Source of the DNA: Niastella soli
GTDB taxonomy: Bacteria > Bacteroidota > Bacteroidia > Chitinophagales > Chitinophagaceae
DNA length: 64,000 nucleotides
Direction of reading: 5' to 3'
Assembly (NCBI RefSeq): GCF_017742245.1
Contig: NZ_JAGHKO010000004.1
Span: 1,116,001-1,180,000, forward strand
This document shows positions 9,691 through 18,867 of the stretch, one piece after another. Each line of letters opens with the position of its first letter. The first letter of the stretch is position 1. The translations under genes were made by a program, and so were the position numbers. Under the pieces are notes generated by a model. The model had not been told where the DNA came from and made no database searches. It saw nothing but the letters and a program-made list of their open reading frames with translations.

Positions 9691-11442
9691 TTAGTATAAT
9701 GGATTCTGTAACAATTCAGGTGACTTGGCTATTTCCGACAGGGGGATCGGCCACAGGTACATAGCCCTGGTGAAATTGTGTTTCCGAACAACGAAAGGCT
9801 TATACTCCACAACAGGGCCGCGGTTGACTTCCATGCCATGCATGGTCTGGTTCTCTGTTTGATCCGCAATCAGCCAACGGCGTACATCCCAAAAACGAAA
9901 CCCTTCAAAAGCCAGTTCCAGCCTTCTTTCTTTTTGAATGACGGTGCGCATTTGCGACTGGTTTAACCCTGCCGGCAATTGCCAGGGCCGCAAACCAGCC
10001 CGTTGCCTGATGGCCTCTATCGACTGGTACACTTCCGTGGCAGGACCCACTGCTTCATTGGTAGCCTCTGCAAAATCAAGCACTATTTCCGCATACCGGA
10101 TCAACGGCAACACACGGGAAGTAGCCCCCACGCTGTTGTTGATCACATTGGGATCAACCATCTTATAAATGTAGAGCCCCGTTGGGGTGCCCTTATACAC
10201 TGCATCTCCGCTGGATGCAACGGCCGGTTTCACCGCCGTATTGATATAGAGCTGTAAAGGGGAAGGCTGGTTGGTGCCAAAGGTTACCCGCATCGTGGAA
10301 TCGTGCATGATAGAATAACCCAACCGCGGGTCGCGGTGCTGGTAGGGATTGTTTGCATCGTACCCCGAGGCCGGGTCGGTGATCGCCAATCCGTTGCTCA
10401 TCGGGAAGGCATCTATCATTTCCTGGTAAGGGAAAGAACCGCCCGATCCGCCACGCGAAGGCACATCCCACAATGACTCCAGGTATTTGTTATCGCCCAT
10501 CATCCGGGGAAGGATGTACTCGGTATTATAGCGTTTGGTGAACAACTCCTGAAAGCCAAAACCCGGCTCACCAGGTTTAGAAGTGGAGTCTACAAACAAT
10601 TGATACGCATTAAGCGCGATCACTGCTTTCGCCGCATCAGCTGCCAGCTGCCAGCGGTTAGGGTCCGCATCGGGATAGGCCACAATGCTGGCGAGGTTGG
10701 CATCACCAGCGGCCGTTCCACCCTTATTGAATAAAGGGCTTGCAGCGAATAATAATACCCTTGCTTTAACTGCCATACAGGCGCCTCTGCTGGCCCGGCC
10801 ATATTGTGCGCCGGTCCAGGTAGTGGGCAGCACGGCCGCGGCCGCATCCAACTCCGACAAAACATAGTTTACACATTCCTTATAGGTATTACGTTTTACC
10901 TCGATGATATTGGCCGATGCATAAATGGTATCGCCAATCAGGGGCACGCCGCCGTAGTGCTGCATCAGCATGGCATAGTACCAGGCGCGCAGAAAACGGG
11001 CCTCGGCACTCACCTGTGCTTTCAGGGCGTTGTTGAATGGGATAACCGGTATATGCTTCAGGAACTGGTTCACCGCACGAATGTTGCTGTAACAGATCTT
11101 CCAGGCATCGTCCGGCACCACAGTTGGGTTAACCGATCCGGTGGCAAACTGGATAAAGCCGTTGGTGCTGGCGGCATTCGGCCCCTCTGCTTCATCGCAG
11201 GCGGCTTCCAAACCAGCGCCAAATGAACCGGCCGTGTTGGTAAACCGGCGTGGATCGGTGGCAAACCCGATATTTACATAGATATTATTCAGGAACTGCA
11301 TGGCGTTCGAGCTGTCGCTGAAAGTGCTGTTCTCATCCAGGCTCGAGGTTACGGTCTGGTCAAGAAAACTCGTTTTCTTACAGGCAGTCGTCAGGGCCAT
11401 CAATACAGCAATCAGTAATACTGCTATGGCAGGTTTTTTCAT
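9691..11442 (-). CDS. SusD/RagB-family outer-membrane lipoprotein, first gene of operon
   Basis: 583-residue SusD-like lipoprotein. The lipobox is TTAC with the lipid-bearing cysteine at residue 21, followed by Lys-Lys. Landmarks are SAEARFLRAWYYAML, YGGVPLIGD, the TPR-like region GRASRGACMAVKARVLLFAASPLF (in parts), and C-terminal RYAEIVLDFAEATNE, KERRLELAFEGFRFWDVRRW (in parts) and final NPLY. It opens the six-gene operon without a SusC in front of it, contrary to the usual SusC-then-SusD order. About 405 nt of gene-free DNA separate it from the divergent Lgt-like gene. Just upstream (about 11468-11475 on the plus strand) lies a TAGGTTA sequence on the coding strand that could serve as a weak -7 box. 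Confidence 0.93.
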   Translation of the reverse strand: MKKPAIAVLLIAVLMALTTACKKTSFLDQTVTSSLDENSTFSDSSNAMQFLNNIYVNIGFATDPRRFTNTAGSFGAGLEAACDEAEGPNAASTNGFIQFATGSVNPTVVPDDAWKICYSNIRAVNQFLKHIPVIPFNNALKAQVSAEARFLRAWYYAMLMQHYGGVPLIGDTIYASANIIEVKRNTYKECVNYVLSELDAAAAVLPTTWTGAQYGRASRGACMAVKARVLLFAASPLFNKGGTAAGDANLASIVAYPDADPNRWQLAADAAKAVIALNAYQLFVDSTSKPGEPGFGFQELFTKRYNTEYILPRMMGDNKYLESLWDVPSRGGSGGSFPYQEMIDAFPMSNGLAITDPASGYDANNPYQHRDPRLGYSIMHDSTMRVTFGTNQPSPLQLYINTAVKPAVASSGDAVYKGTPTGLYIYKMVDPNVINNSVGATSRVLPLIRYAEIVLDFAEATNEAVGPATEVYQSIEAIRQRAGLRPWQLPAGLNQSQMRTVIQKERRLELAFEGFRFWDVRRWLIADQTENQTMHGMEVNRGPVVEYKPFVVRKHNFTRAMYLWPIPLSEIAKSPELLQNPLY

Positions 11443-11847
11443 TTCTTAGCAGGAGTTTAAGTAACCTATGTTAAAATTGTACAGATATTTAAGCCTCAAT
11501 TGGCGAAAAAAAGTTTGGTCACCCCGGTAGAAAATGGTCAACCGATGGCGTTAATTTGGTGGATAGTGATAAAAAATGATTTGACCGGTTCAATTCGGAA
11601 GGCCGGATTACCGGCTGGTGGTGGTAGTGATCCGGGACCAGAACACGGGAGTGGTGTAATAACAGTTTTGATATCATACACAAGCAATTAGCGTTAAAAA
11701 TGGTGGCGGTGGCGCCTTGTTGAATTTGGCTTTTTGATCGTGGCAAATCGTGATTGCCTGTTTAAATGTAGAAAGAAAAACCGTTTTAGGAAGTATTTTT
11801 ATATACTTTTCTGCCAGCATCAAAATAAGCAATGTTATAATAGTACA
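11443..11847. other. Divergent intergenic region between SusD operon and Lgt-like gene
   Basis: A 405-bp region carrying the promoters of two divergent units. I see no convincing gene in it; the reading frames present are short and lack family features. On the minus strand a TAGGTTA-like -7 candidate sits roughly 25-35 nt before the SusD start. No clear palindromic operator is seen. Confidence 0.5.
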
Positions 11848-12879
11848 ATGTTTACACCCTTTGGATTTTTCCTGTTGCTGGCGTTTGCTGCCGCCTATAT
11901 TACCTTCCGGATGGAATACCGGCATAGGGAGGCAGCAGGCATTATTCAATCTTTTGCCGGACCGGCCCGCGTAGTGCATCCCGTTATCTGGGGCCTACTG
12001 GGTTTTGCGGCCGGCGCCAAACTCGTTTACTGGTGGCTGCATCGTTCCCTGTTTATTGGCACACCGCAGGACTTTATCTTCTCCACCCGCGGTAACTGGA
12101 TTGCGGGTTTGGTGGCCGGACTGGTGGTATGGTTTATAGCCAGGCGCCAATCACCAGCTTCTGGCGGGCGGGAACCAATGCATCCCTATCAGTTAATGGA
12201 CTATCTGTTATTGTATTGCGGGTTGTTTGGTTTTGGCGGCGCCATTCTTTTTGCGACACTGGAAGGCCATTTCACTGATGGACGCCTCTTCAACGGATTG
12301 AATTATTATGGCGCCTTGATAGCTGGTGCCCTTACTTATTTATACATCAATAAGCGGTACGGTATACGCCCCGCCATTGCTGCAGACATTGGCAGCCCCG
12401 GCATGATGCTGGCGTATGCCGTTGGCCGAATGGGTTGCCATGTGGCAGGCGATGGTGACTGGGGTATTATAAACGACCAACCTCGGCCAGCCTGGCTGCC
12501 CCAATGGTTATGGGCCAGCTATTACCCGCATAACAGCGTGCATCAGGGTATTTATATTCCCGGCTGTACCGGCAGCCATTGTACCATCCTGCAAGCACCC
12601 GTATTCCCTACACCCCTGTATGAGGCTATTATTTGCTTTTGCCTGTTTTTACTGCTCTGGCGCCTCCGCCGTTCCATAAAAAAACCAGGAATTCTTTTTG
12701 CGTATTTTGCCATCCTCAATGGTGCAGAACGCTTCTTCATTGAATTCATCCGCATAAATCCCCGTTATCACATTGGTTATTGGAAGCTAAGCCAGGCACA
12801 GCTTCTTGCCCTTGGCTGGCTCTTTACCGGTCTGATCGTGCTCCTGCTTTCCGCCCGCAAAACAGGCATCCGCAATTAA
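11848..12879 (+). CDS. lgt: Prolipoprotein diacylglyceryl transferase (Lgt) family protein
   Basis: Multi-pass membrane enzyme of the Lgt family, which moves a diacylglyceryl group from phosphatidylglycerol onto the lipobox cysteine of prelipoproteins. I chose the start at 11848 (MFTPFGF, 343 residues) because the frame upstream is polar and not protein-like. Family blocks are LNYYGALIAGAL, GRMGCHVAGDGDWG (Arg at about 194), PTPLYE, and ERFFIEFIRIN near the end. Compared with E. coli Lgt, the loop between the second and third blocks is long and the residues matching His103 and Asn146 are Tyr and Cys. These substitutions occur, as far as I know, in a YGG/GRxGC branch of the family. It is followed after 101 nt by an Lnt-like gene, so the two lipoprotein-maturation steps are linked. 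Confidence 0.85.
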   Translation: MFTPFGFFLLLAFAAAYITFRMEYRHREAAGIIQSFAGPARVVHPVIWGLLGFAAGAKLVYWWLHRSLFIGTPQDFIFSTRGNWIAGLVAGLVVWFIARRQSPASGGREPMHPYQLMDYLLLYCGLFGFGGAILFATLEGHFTDGRLFNGLNYYGALIAGALTYLYINKRYGIRPAIAADIGSPGMMLAYAVGRMGCHVAGDGDWGIINDQPRPAWLPQWLWASYYPHNSVHQGIYIPGCTGSHCTILQAPVFPTPLYEAIICFCLFLLLWRLRRSIKKPGILFAYFAILNGAERFFIEFIRINPRYHIGYWKLSQAQLLALGWLFTGLIVLLLSARKTGIRN

Positions 12880-12980
12880 TACTATTTTACCATAACGCAA
12901 ATTCGTGCTGATAAAAAAGTATTCTAATTCAATATTTAGCACTTACTTTTAGTCTATACATCCTTGCTGATTGCCTGCTT

Positions 12981-14441
12981 ATGAACCGTTATACACCAAA
13001 AGGAGGAGCTATTATCGCTGGCCTGTGCCTGTTTGTTGCCGTGCAACAGGCGGTGTTTATGTTGGGCTGGGTAGCATTGGTCCCGTTGTTCATAACACTA
13101 TTTGGCAGATCGTCGCTTTCCCCTTTCCGGGCCGGACTCATTACCGGCGCCACCTTCTGCTGTTGCGCCTTTTCCTGGATGATAACAGGGATCCCTGCTT
13201 TTACCGGATTAGCTTCCATTTATGGGGTGGCCGCGTTCCTGTTATGCACCGGGCTGTTTTCGCTCGGTTGCGCATTTGTATTACGATTAGCTTTTCTTAT
13301 ACCCAATCCACTTTATATAGCAGCTGTTTGGACACTGGCAGAAGTTGTATTGCAATGGCTGGCGGGCAGTTTGCCCTGGTTCCTTTTTCATGCCGGCAAC
13401 GCGCTTTCAGCAAATCTGTACGCCATACAACCGGTATCTGTAATGGGGGTTACGGGGTGCAGTTTTGTAATAGTACTGGCAAATGCCCTTATTGCAAAAG
13501 CGATCGCACAACGCCGCTATAAACTATTGTGGTTTCCATTATCGCTATTTGTTGTTTTTATGTGCTGGGGCTGGTTGCTGCTGATGCTGTTTGAACGTTC
13601 TCAGCCCAATGTCACCCAACAACCTACTTTTAAACTGGCTATTCTACAGCCGCACATACCGCCTGAGGCCCAATGGGACCAGGCGAATGGCAATGCACTG
13701 GTGCAACAGTTATTGCAACAGGAACGCCAGTGTGTAGCACAACACCCCCAGGTAATTTTATGGGGGGAATCGGCTATCCCCTGGACCTACTCGCACACCG
13801 ACGACCTGGTACAGGAACTACTGCGCACCTCCGACCCAGCTACCATCACGCATGTCCTGGGCATGAACACCGCCCTTTCAAATGACGTTGTCGGTAACTC
13901 GGCCTATTGTTTATTACCCGGAGGAAAACTGGCAGGCCGCTACGATAAAGTAACCCCGCTGTTGTTTATTGAACAACCCTGGCAGGGATGGTTACTCCCC
14001 TTCTTTTCTGCCAATGGGTACGCGGTATTCCCAGGCAACAATCATTTACCCCTGCGCACCCCGTATGGGAAGGCAGGTATACTTATCTGTAATGAATCGG
14101 CATTGCCGGGGGCCGCGGCAGTAACCGTTCGCCAGGGCGCACAATTTCTATTGAACCTGAGTAACGATGGCTGGTTCCGGGAAACGTACCTCGTAAAAAG
14201 TCATTTTTATAATGCACGCCTTAGGGCGGTGGAAACGCGTAAAGACCTTGCCATTAATAGCAGCAATGGCCGGTGCGGACTGATCCATGCATCGGGCCGC
14301 ATCGATGAGGCTGATCTGGTTACCATTCATCCCAATAATATTGAACCCATCGCCGTACGTTTTCCTGCCCTTCCCATTTGCCTTTGTTTTATTGTACTGA
14401 TCACCACCATTATCATACACCAGAAAACCAAAATAACATGA
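12981..14441 (+). CDS. lnt: Apolipoprotein N-acyltransferase (Lnt)
   Basis: 486-residue membrane enzyme that adds the third acyl chain to the amino group of the lipidated cysteine. Roughly six hydrophobic segments fill residues 10-205, followed by a nitrilase-like periplasmic domain (about 215-455) and a last membrane segment (about 462-480). The Glu-Lys-Cys catalytic triad is present: Glu263 in WGESAIPW, Lys323 in YDKVTP and Cys370 in ILICNESALPG. Glu331 matches the second essential glutamate of E. coli Lnt. The Tyr after the catalytic Cys in E. coli is Asn here. Its TGA stop overlaps the ATG of the next gene (ATGA), suggesting coupling to a secreted protein gene. It lies directly behind the Lgt-like gene. 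Confidence 0.93.
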   Translation: MNRYTPKGGAIIAGLCLFVAVQQAVFMLGWVALVPLFITLFGRSSLSPFRAGLITGATFCCCAFSWMITGIPAFTGLASIYGVAAFLLCTGLFSLGCAFVLRLAFLIPNPLYIAAVWTLAEVVLQWLAGSLPWFLFHAGNALSANLYAIQPVSVMGVTGCSFVIVLANALIAKAIAQRRYKLLWFPLSLFVVFMCWGWLLLMLFERSQPNVTQQPTFKLAILQPHIPPEAQWDQANGNALVQQLLQQERQCVAQHPQVILWGESAIPWTYSHTDDLVQELLRTSDPATITHVLGMNTALSNDVVGNSAYCLLPGGKLAGRYDKVTPLLFIEQPWQGWLLPFFSANGYAVFPGNNHLPLRTPYGKAGILICNESALPGAAAVTVRQGAQFLLNLSNDGWFRETYLVKSHFYNARLRAVETRKDLAINSSNGRCGLIHASGRIDEADLVTIHPNNIEPIAVRFPALPICLCFIVLITTIIIHQKTKIT

Positions 14442-16372
14442 GATCAAAACGATTACTTGCTGTATGCCTGTTGCTGCTTATCTGCGGCAGCCAGGCCGTT
14501 GCCAACTTTAGCCAGGCCCATTGGCGCTGGCGCAAAGACAATGGCACTGAAAATAAAGCTACCTGGATCAGTCCCCAGGACTTTCCTGCTACCATCGCCT
14601 TTGTAGCCGGTTCACCAGTACGCCTTCGCATAGAGGTGTATAACAGTCTTACCAATACGGAGACCGGCACCGTTAACCTGCAATACCAGCGCGGCAGCGC
14701 CGGTGCGTGGACGACCATTAATACCACCACTGCCGGACATGATTTTGTAATGGCCGGCTCCAGTGCCTATGTCGCAGACAAACAAGCGACCACCCTGCAG
14801 ATCAGGGACGATGGCGCCGGCACCTTTACCGGCGGCAAGGTGCTGGTAAATACCTGGCAATTCACCGATACCATCAATGCGGGCACCAAAAAAGAATACG
14901 AATGGTGTATAAAACCAACAACTTCCTTATCGAAGGACAGCATTTATCAATTCCGGTTATTATTCACTGGTAGCCAGGACGCATTCAATTACGGTTCACC
15001 GGCGCCGAATATGATGTTGCGCGCCAACACCACCATTCCCGGCAATGCCGGTATTTATAAGGACCCGCAGGTGACCGCCTTTTTCGACAGAAAGACCGGC
15101 TGGATTGCCAGTGATGGCGCCCTTACGATCCCGTTATCAGACGGACGTGTTTTGTGGGCCATGAATGATAGCTACATCGACCACCTGGATACCGTGGCCG
15201 GCACTACGCCCTGTTTGTTCCAGGTAAGAAATGCCGCGCTGGTGCAGCCCTTGGGCAACTGGAACTGGACAGCTACCAGCACCCGCATTGGTACCAGTTC
15301 GGGCATCCCCAGTTTGTTCAAGAACAATACCGATGACAACTATCTGCTATGGCCAACCGGTGGCTACCAGAATGGCGACACCGTGTATGTGTATAACAGC
15401 AATATAAAGAACAGCAATGAAGGGCTTGGTTTTACCAGGGGCGGCAACGACTTCCTGGGTAAAATGATCATGCCCAGTCTTGCCGTAACGGGCTTTGATG
15501 CCTTGCAAAACTTTAATGACATCACCTTCGGTATAGGCTTCGACACCAACGAGCCGGACAGCTATATTTATACCTGGGGCGTACAGGGTGCATTTATCAC
15601 CAGCAATATTGTAGTGGCACGTTTTCCCCGCAACAATCCCCGGGCCCCCTGGTCATTCTGGAATGGCTCAGCCTGGGATACCGCTATTTCACACATTGCC
15701 CCTGTTACCACCGGTGCTTCAAACGGCGTATATGTGGCCAAAGTGCGTAATAAATATGTGGCACTTAGTACGGAATTCAGCGTAAGCTGCGATGCCGGCA
15801 CCCGCATCTATGTAGCCACCAGTAACAGCATTACCGGTCCGTTCACCAACAGAAAAGTGTTGTATACCATACCGGATAATGAGTTGGGACATACACCATT
15901 CTTTTATGCACCGGCCCTTCATCCTGAATACATCAATGCAAACAATGAGATCCTCATTACCTATGACATCAATACTTTTAGCAACTGCGTACCGGCCTGT
16001 ATCAATAATGGGTTTAATCCTGATTATTATCGGCCACGCGGATTGCGCGTGCCATTGAGCCTGATAGATTCCAGTATCTCCTTATCTGGCGCACGAACTG
16101 TTGTTATACCAGTACATGGTGGCCGGGTTACGGTTTATCCCAACCCTACTCATTCGTGTATTACTGTATCTCTGAAAGACTTCAAAGGAAGAGCTGCCAA
16201 TCTGGTCTTGCGTACCACAGAAGGCCAGGCCGTTTACAGAAACAAAGTAGCGGTCAGCGGTGCTTCGGCCAATTTAACCGTTAACTTACCTATAGGATTA
16301 AAACCCGGCACGTACGTGCTACAGGTACAAAACGAGGAATACAGCCAGGTAACCAAAGTAATGTTACAATAA
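14438..16372 (+). CDS. Secreted beta-propeller protein with T9SS sorting domain
   Basis: 644 residues when started at 14438, the ATG that overlaps the Lnt stop; this start gives a clean signal peptide (MRSKRLLAVCLLLLICGSQA). Residues 25-175 look like a beta-sandwich. Residues about 180-555 resemble five-bladed propellers of the GH43/DUF4185/DUF5005 kind: repeated blade-like stretches with DPQVTAFFDRKTGW, GRVLWAMNDSYID and an LGHTPFFYAPALHPEY segment. The C-terminus (about 570-644) is a type A sorting domain (VTVYPNPTHSCITVSL, then a LKPGTYVLQV turn), so the protein should be exported by the type IX system and anchored or released. A glycoside-binding or hydrolase role is an inference from the fold and from the neighbouring rhamnosidase; I do not see a secure catalytic motif. 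Confidence 0.75.
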   Translation: MRSKRLLAVCLLLLICGSQAVANFSQAHWRWRKDNGTENKATWISPQDFPATIAFVAGSPVRLRIEVYNSLTNTETGTVNLQYQRGSAGAWTTINTTTAGHDFVMAGSSAYVADKQATTLQIRDDGAGTFTGGKVLVNTWQFTDTINAGTKKEYEWCIKPTTSLSKDSIYQFRLLFTGSQDAFNYGSPAPNMMLRANTTIPGNAGIYKDPQVTAFFDRKTGWIASDGALTIPLSDGRVLWAMNDSYIDHLDTVAGTTPCLFQVRNAALVQPLGNWNWTATSTRIGTSSGIPSLFKNNTDDNYLLWPTGGYQNGDTVYVYNSNIKNSNEGLGFTRGGNDFLGKMIMPSLAVTGFDALQNFNDITFGIGFDTNEPDSYIYTWGVQGAFITSNIVVARFPRNNPRAPWSFWNGSAWDTAISHIAPVTTGASNGVYVAKVRNKYVALSTEFSVSCDAGTRIYVATSNSITGPFTNRKVLYTIPDNELGHTPFFYAPALHPEYINANNEILITYDINTFSNCVPACINNGFNPDYYRPRGLRVPLSLIDSSISLSGARTVVIPVHGGRVTVYPNPTHSCITVSLKDFKGRAANLVLRTTEGQAVYRNKVAVSGASANLTVNLPIGLKPGTYVLQVQNEEYSQVTKVMLQ

Positions 16373-16384
16373 AGTAATATAAAG

Positions 16385-16413
16385 GCGTGTCACGGTTTCA
16401 AACCGTGGCACGC
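16385..16413. repeat. 29-bp hairpin repeat, copy 1
   Basis: Inverted repeat with 14-nt arms GCGTGTCACGGTTT and AAACCGTGGCACGC around a single C, one mismatch between arms. It sits in the 60-nt gap between the T9SS propeller gene and the rhamnosidase gene. Near-identical copies lie at 18817-18845 and 51310-51338. No T-run follows this copy, so a simple intrinsic terminator is unlikely; a mobile palindromic repeat or RNA-processing site is possible. Confidence 0.85.
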
Positions 16414-16432
16414 TTAATAATATAGTCACCAA

Positions 16433-18811
16433 ATGAAATGCACATTCACGCTTATCATTACCGTAGTAAGTTTATTCATTAGCGCATCCGCACACCCAAC
16501 ACCCAGACCGGCGGCCAACAGCAACACCCCCTCGCCAGTTGCCTGGAACGCCAGCTGGATTGCAGCCCCCGGCGATGATGGGCGTGAATATGGGATCTAT
16601 TATTTTAGAAAACATCTGGAACTGGCAACCAAACCAGCCAGTTTCCTCATACATGTCTCTGCCGACAATAGGTATAAGCTATATGTGAACGACAGCCTGG
16701 TATCGTTGGGGCCGGCACGAGGTGACCTGTATAACTGGAATTATGAAACAGTTGACCTGGCGCCATTCCTGGTTTCAGGAAAAAATACCATTGCAGCCAT
16801 TGTTTGGAATGAAGCCGATTACCGGCCAGAAGCGCAGCTGAGTTTCCGCACTGCTTTTATTGTTCAGGGAAACTCCAAAGCAGAAGAATTACTTAATACC
16901 AATAACAGCTGGAAATGTATGCGCGACAAGGCCTACCAACCCATCGCAGGATTTTTTGCCGCTACTGTTGGGGAGTTTGTAGACAGGAATAAGACCATCA
17001 ACCACTGGATGAGCACCACGCTTGATGACAGTGCCTGGCCCTTTGCCAACAACCTCATTGGCGGACAGCCAAAAGGGCAATCAGATGGCTTTGGATGGAT
17101 GCTGGTACCTTCACCATTGCCACCCCGGGAAATGACCTATCAACGCATTCCGGTTTGCCGCAAAGCCACAGGTATCACTATGCCATCCGGTTTCCCCGCC
17201 AATAAAACAGCTGTAACCATTCCGGCAAATACCACCGCAACTTTACTGCTCGACCAAACCTTTCTTACCAATGCCTATGTAACCCTGCATTTCAGCAAAG
17301 GAAAAAATGCCGGCATCTCGCTTCGGTATGCAGAATCACTGGTGACTGAATTCACCCAATACGGCGCCCGTAAGGGAAACCGCAATGAGGTGGAGGGAAA
17401 GCTCTTTTCCGGGCGGAAGGACAGCCTGGTATCTGATGGCAGCGATGACCAGGTATACACCAATCTTAACTTCCGTACTTATCGCTATATACAGTTACTG
17501 GTACAAACACAGAATGACCCATTGGTGATCGATGATCTGTTCGGCACCTTTACCGGGTATCCATTTCAACAACCTTCCACCTTTGTTACTACCGATACTG
17601 GCATCAACAAAATACTGGAAACAGGCTGGCGAACTGCCCGCTTAAATGCCTGGGAAACGTATACCGACTGTCCTTATTACGAGCAGTTGCAATACATTGG
17701 CGATACCCGGGTACAGGCCATGATCACCTATTACAACAGCGCCGATAACCGGTTGCCCCGTAACGCCATTGAGTTAATGGACCATTCCCGGTTAACAGAC
17801 GGCGTTACCCTTAGCCGGTACCCATCAAAGGGCACACAGATCATTTCCACTTTTTCGTTGTGGTATATTGGGATGTTGCACGATTACTGGATGTACCGCG
17901 GCGACAGCAATTTCATCAGCAGCAAACTGGCCGGCGCCAGGGAGATCCTTTCCTTCTTCAGTAAATACCAGACAGCCGATGGTTCATTAAAAAATACGCC
18001 GTACTGGACATTTGTAGACTGGGCCAATGGGCAAAACTGGTTTGTAGGATCTCCACCAAAAGGAACAGATGGCAGCTCCGCCATTCTTGACCTGCAATTG
18101 TTATGGGCCTATCAATGGGCCGCCGGTCTGGAAAACAAATTAGGCATCCCTTACTATGCCAATCACTATAGCCAGCAAGCAGCACGGTTAAAACAAACCA
18201 TTCAACGTAAATACTGGAATGCGGCACATGGGTTATTTGCTGACACCAGGGAGCAAAACAGTTTTTCCCAACATACCAATTCGCTGGCCATCCTGACCGG
18301 TATGCTGAACAAAGCAGCTATGACAGCAGTGGCCAACCGAATGCTGACCGACAGCACGCTTACGCAATGCACCATTTATTTTAAGTATTACCTGCATCAG
18401 GCCCTTGTTAAAGCAGGATTGGGTGATAACTATATGGATTGGCTGGGCATCTGGTATAAAAACCTGGCAGCCGGGTTAACCACCTGGACGGAAGACAGCA
18501 ACATAGACTATACCCGCAGCGACTGCCATGCCTGGGGCAGCAGTCCAAATATTGAATTTTTCAGAACGGTGCTGGGTATCGACAGCGATGCACCAGGATT
18601 TAGTAAAATAAAAATAGAACCACATGTAGGCAAACTCATCAACCTGGCTGGTGAAATACCCCATCCCAATGGAAGTATTTCCGTTCACTATCAATTACAA
18701 AAAGGCAAATGGACGATGCGCATTAACCTGCCCATCAAAAAATCGGGTACCCTGATCTGGAAAGGAAAAGTCTACCCATTGAAGGCCGGTGAGAACAAGG
18801 TGATAATATAA
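16433..18811 (+). CDS. Alpha-L-rhamnosidase, GH78-type
   Basis: 792-residue secreted enzyme expected to release terminal alpha-L-rhamnose from pectic or other rhamnosides. A signal peptide (1-20) is followed by an N-terminal carbohydrate-binding-like jelly roll with SADNRYKLYVNDSLVSLGPAR (in parts; about 75-95), further beta domains to about 380, an (alpha/alpha)6 barrel (about 390-690) and a C-terminal beta domain. In the barrel, Asp412, Glu417 and Asp424 (DCPYYEQ...GD) match in spacing the Asp567/Glu572/Asp579 set of Bacillus RhaB. A later TTWTE...CHAWGSSP motif supplies the likely general base. The start 16433 gives a good signal peptide. A hairpin repeat lies on each side of the gene. The substrate is not resolved by sequence. 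Confidence 0.9.
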   Translation: MKCTFTLIITVVSLFISASAHPTPRPAANSNTPSPVAWNASWIAAPGDDGREYGIYYFRKHLELATKPASFLIHVSADNRYKLYVNDSLVSLGPARGDLYNWNYETVDLAPFLVSGKNTIAAIVWNEADYRPEAQLSFRTAFIVQGNSKAEELLNTNNSWKCMRDKAYQPIAGFFAATVGEFVDRNKTINHWMSTTLDDSAWPFANNLIGGQPKGQSDGFGWMLVPSPLPPREMTYQRIPVCRKATGITMPSGFPANKTAVTIPANTTATLLLDQTFLTNAYVTLHFSKGKNAGISLRYAESLVTEFTQYGARKGNRNEVEGKLFSGRKDSLVSDGSDDQVYTNLNFRTYRYIQLLVQTQNDPLVIDDLFGTFTGYPFQQPSTFVTTDTGINKILETGWRTARLNAWETYTDCPYYEQLQYIGDTRVQAMITYYNSADNRLPRNAIELMDHSRLTDGVTLSRYPSKGTQIISTFSLWYIGMLHDYWMYRGDSNFISSKLAGAREILSFFSKYQTADGSLKNTPYWTFVDWANGQNWFVGSPPKGTDGSSAILDLQLLWAYQWAAGLENKLGIPYYANHYSQQAARLKQTIQRKYWNAAHGLFADTREQNSFSQHTNSLAILTGMLNKAAMTAVANRMLTDSTLTQCTIYFKYYLHQALVKAGLGDNYMDWLGIWYKNLAAGLTTWTEDSNIDYTRSDCHAWGSSPNIEFFRTVLGIDSDAPGFSKIKIEPHVGKLINLAGEIPHPNGSISVHYQLQKGKWTMRINLPIKKSGTLIWKGKVYPLKAGENKVII

Positions 18812-18816
18812 AGTAA

Positions 18817-18845
18817 GCGTGCCATGGTTTGAAACCGTGGCACGC
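18817..18845. repeat. 29-bp hairpin repeat, copy 2, between convergent genes
   Basis: Inverted repeat with arms GCGTGCCATGGTTT and AAACCGTGGCACGC around a single G, one mismatch. It lies 5 nt past the rhamnosidase stop and 22 nt from the end of the convergent sulfatase gene. On the plus strand it is followed by ATTTTCT, so in this location it may also act as a terminator. It is the same element as at 16385-16413 and 51310-51338. Confidence 0.85.
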
Positions 18846-18867
18846 ATTTTCTGTACTGGTTTTTCAT

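Noticed and set aside
152-11442. Assigning a glycan substrate to the six-gene SusCD operon
   Set aside because: No carbohydrate-active enzyme or regulator is in or beside the operon; SusCD systems also import peptides and other compounds.
14438-16372. Third lipoprotein-processing enzyme (because of its overlap with lnt)
   Set aside because: The sequence is a secreted beta-rich protein with a T9SS tail and has no membrane-enzyme features; the overlap only shows coupling.
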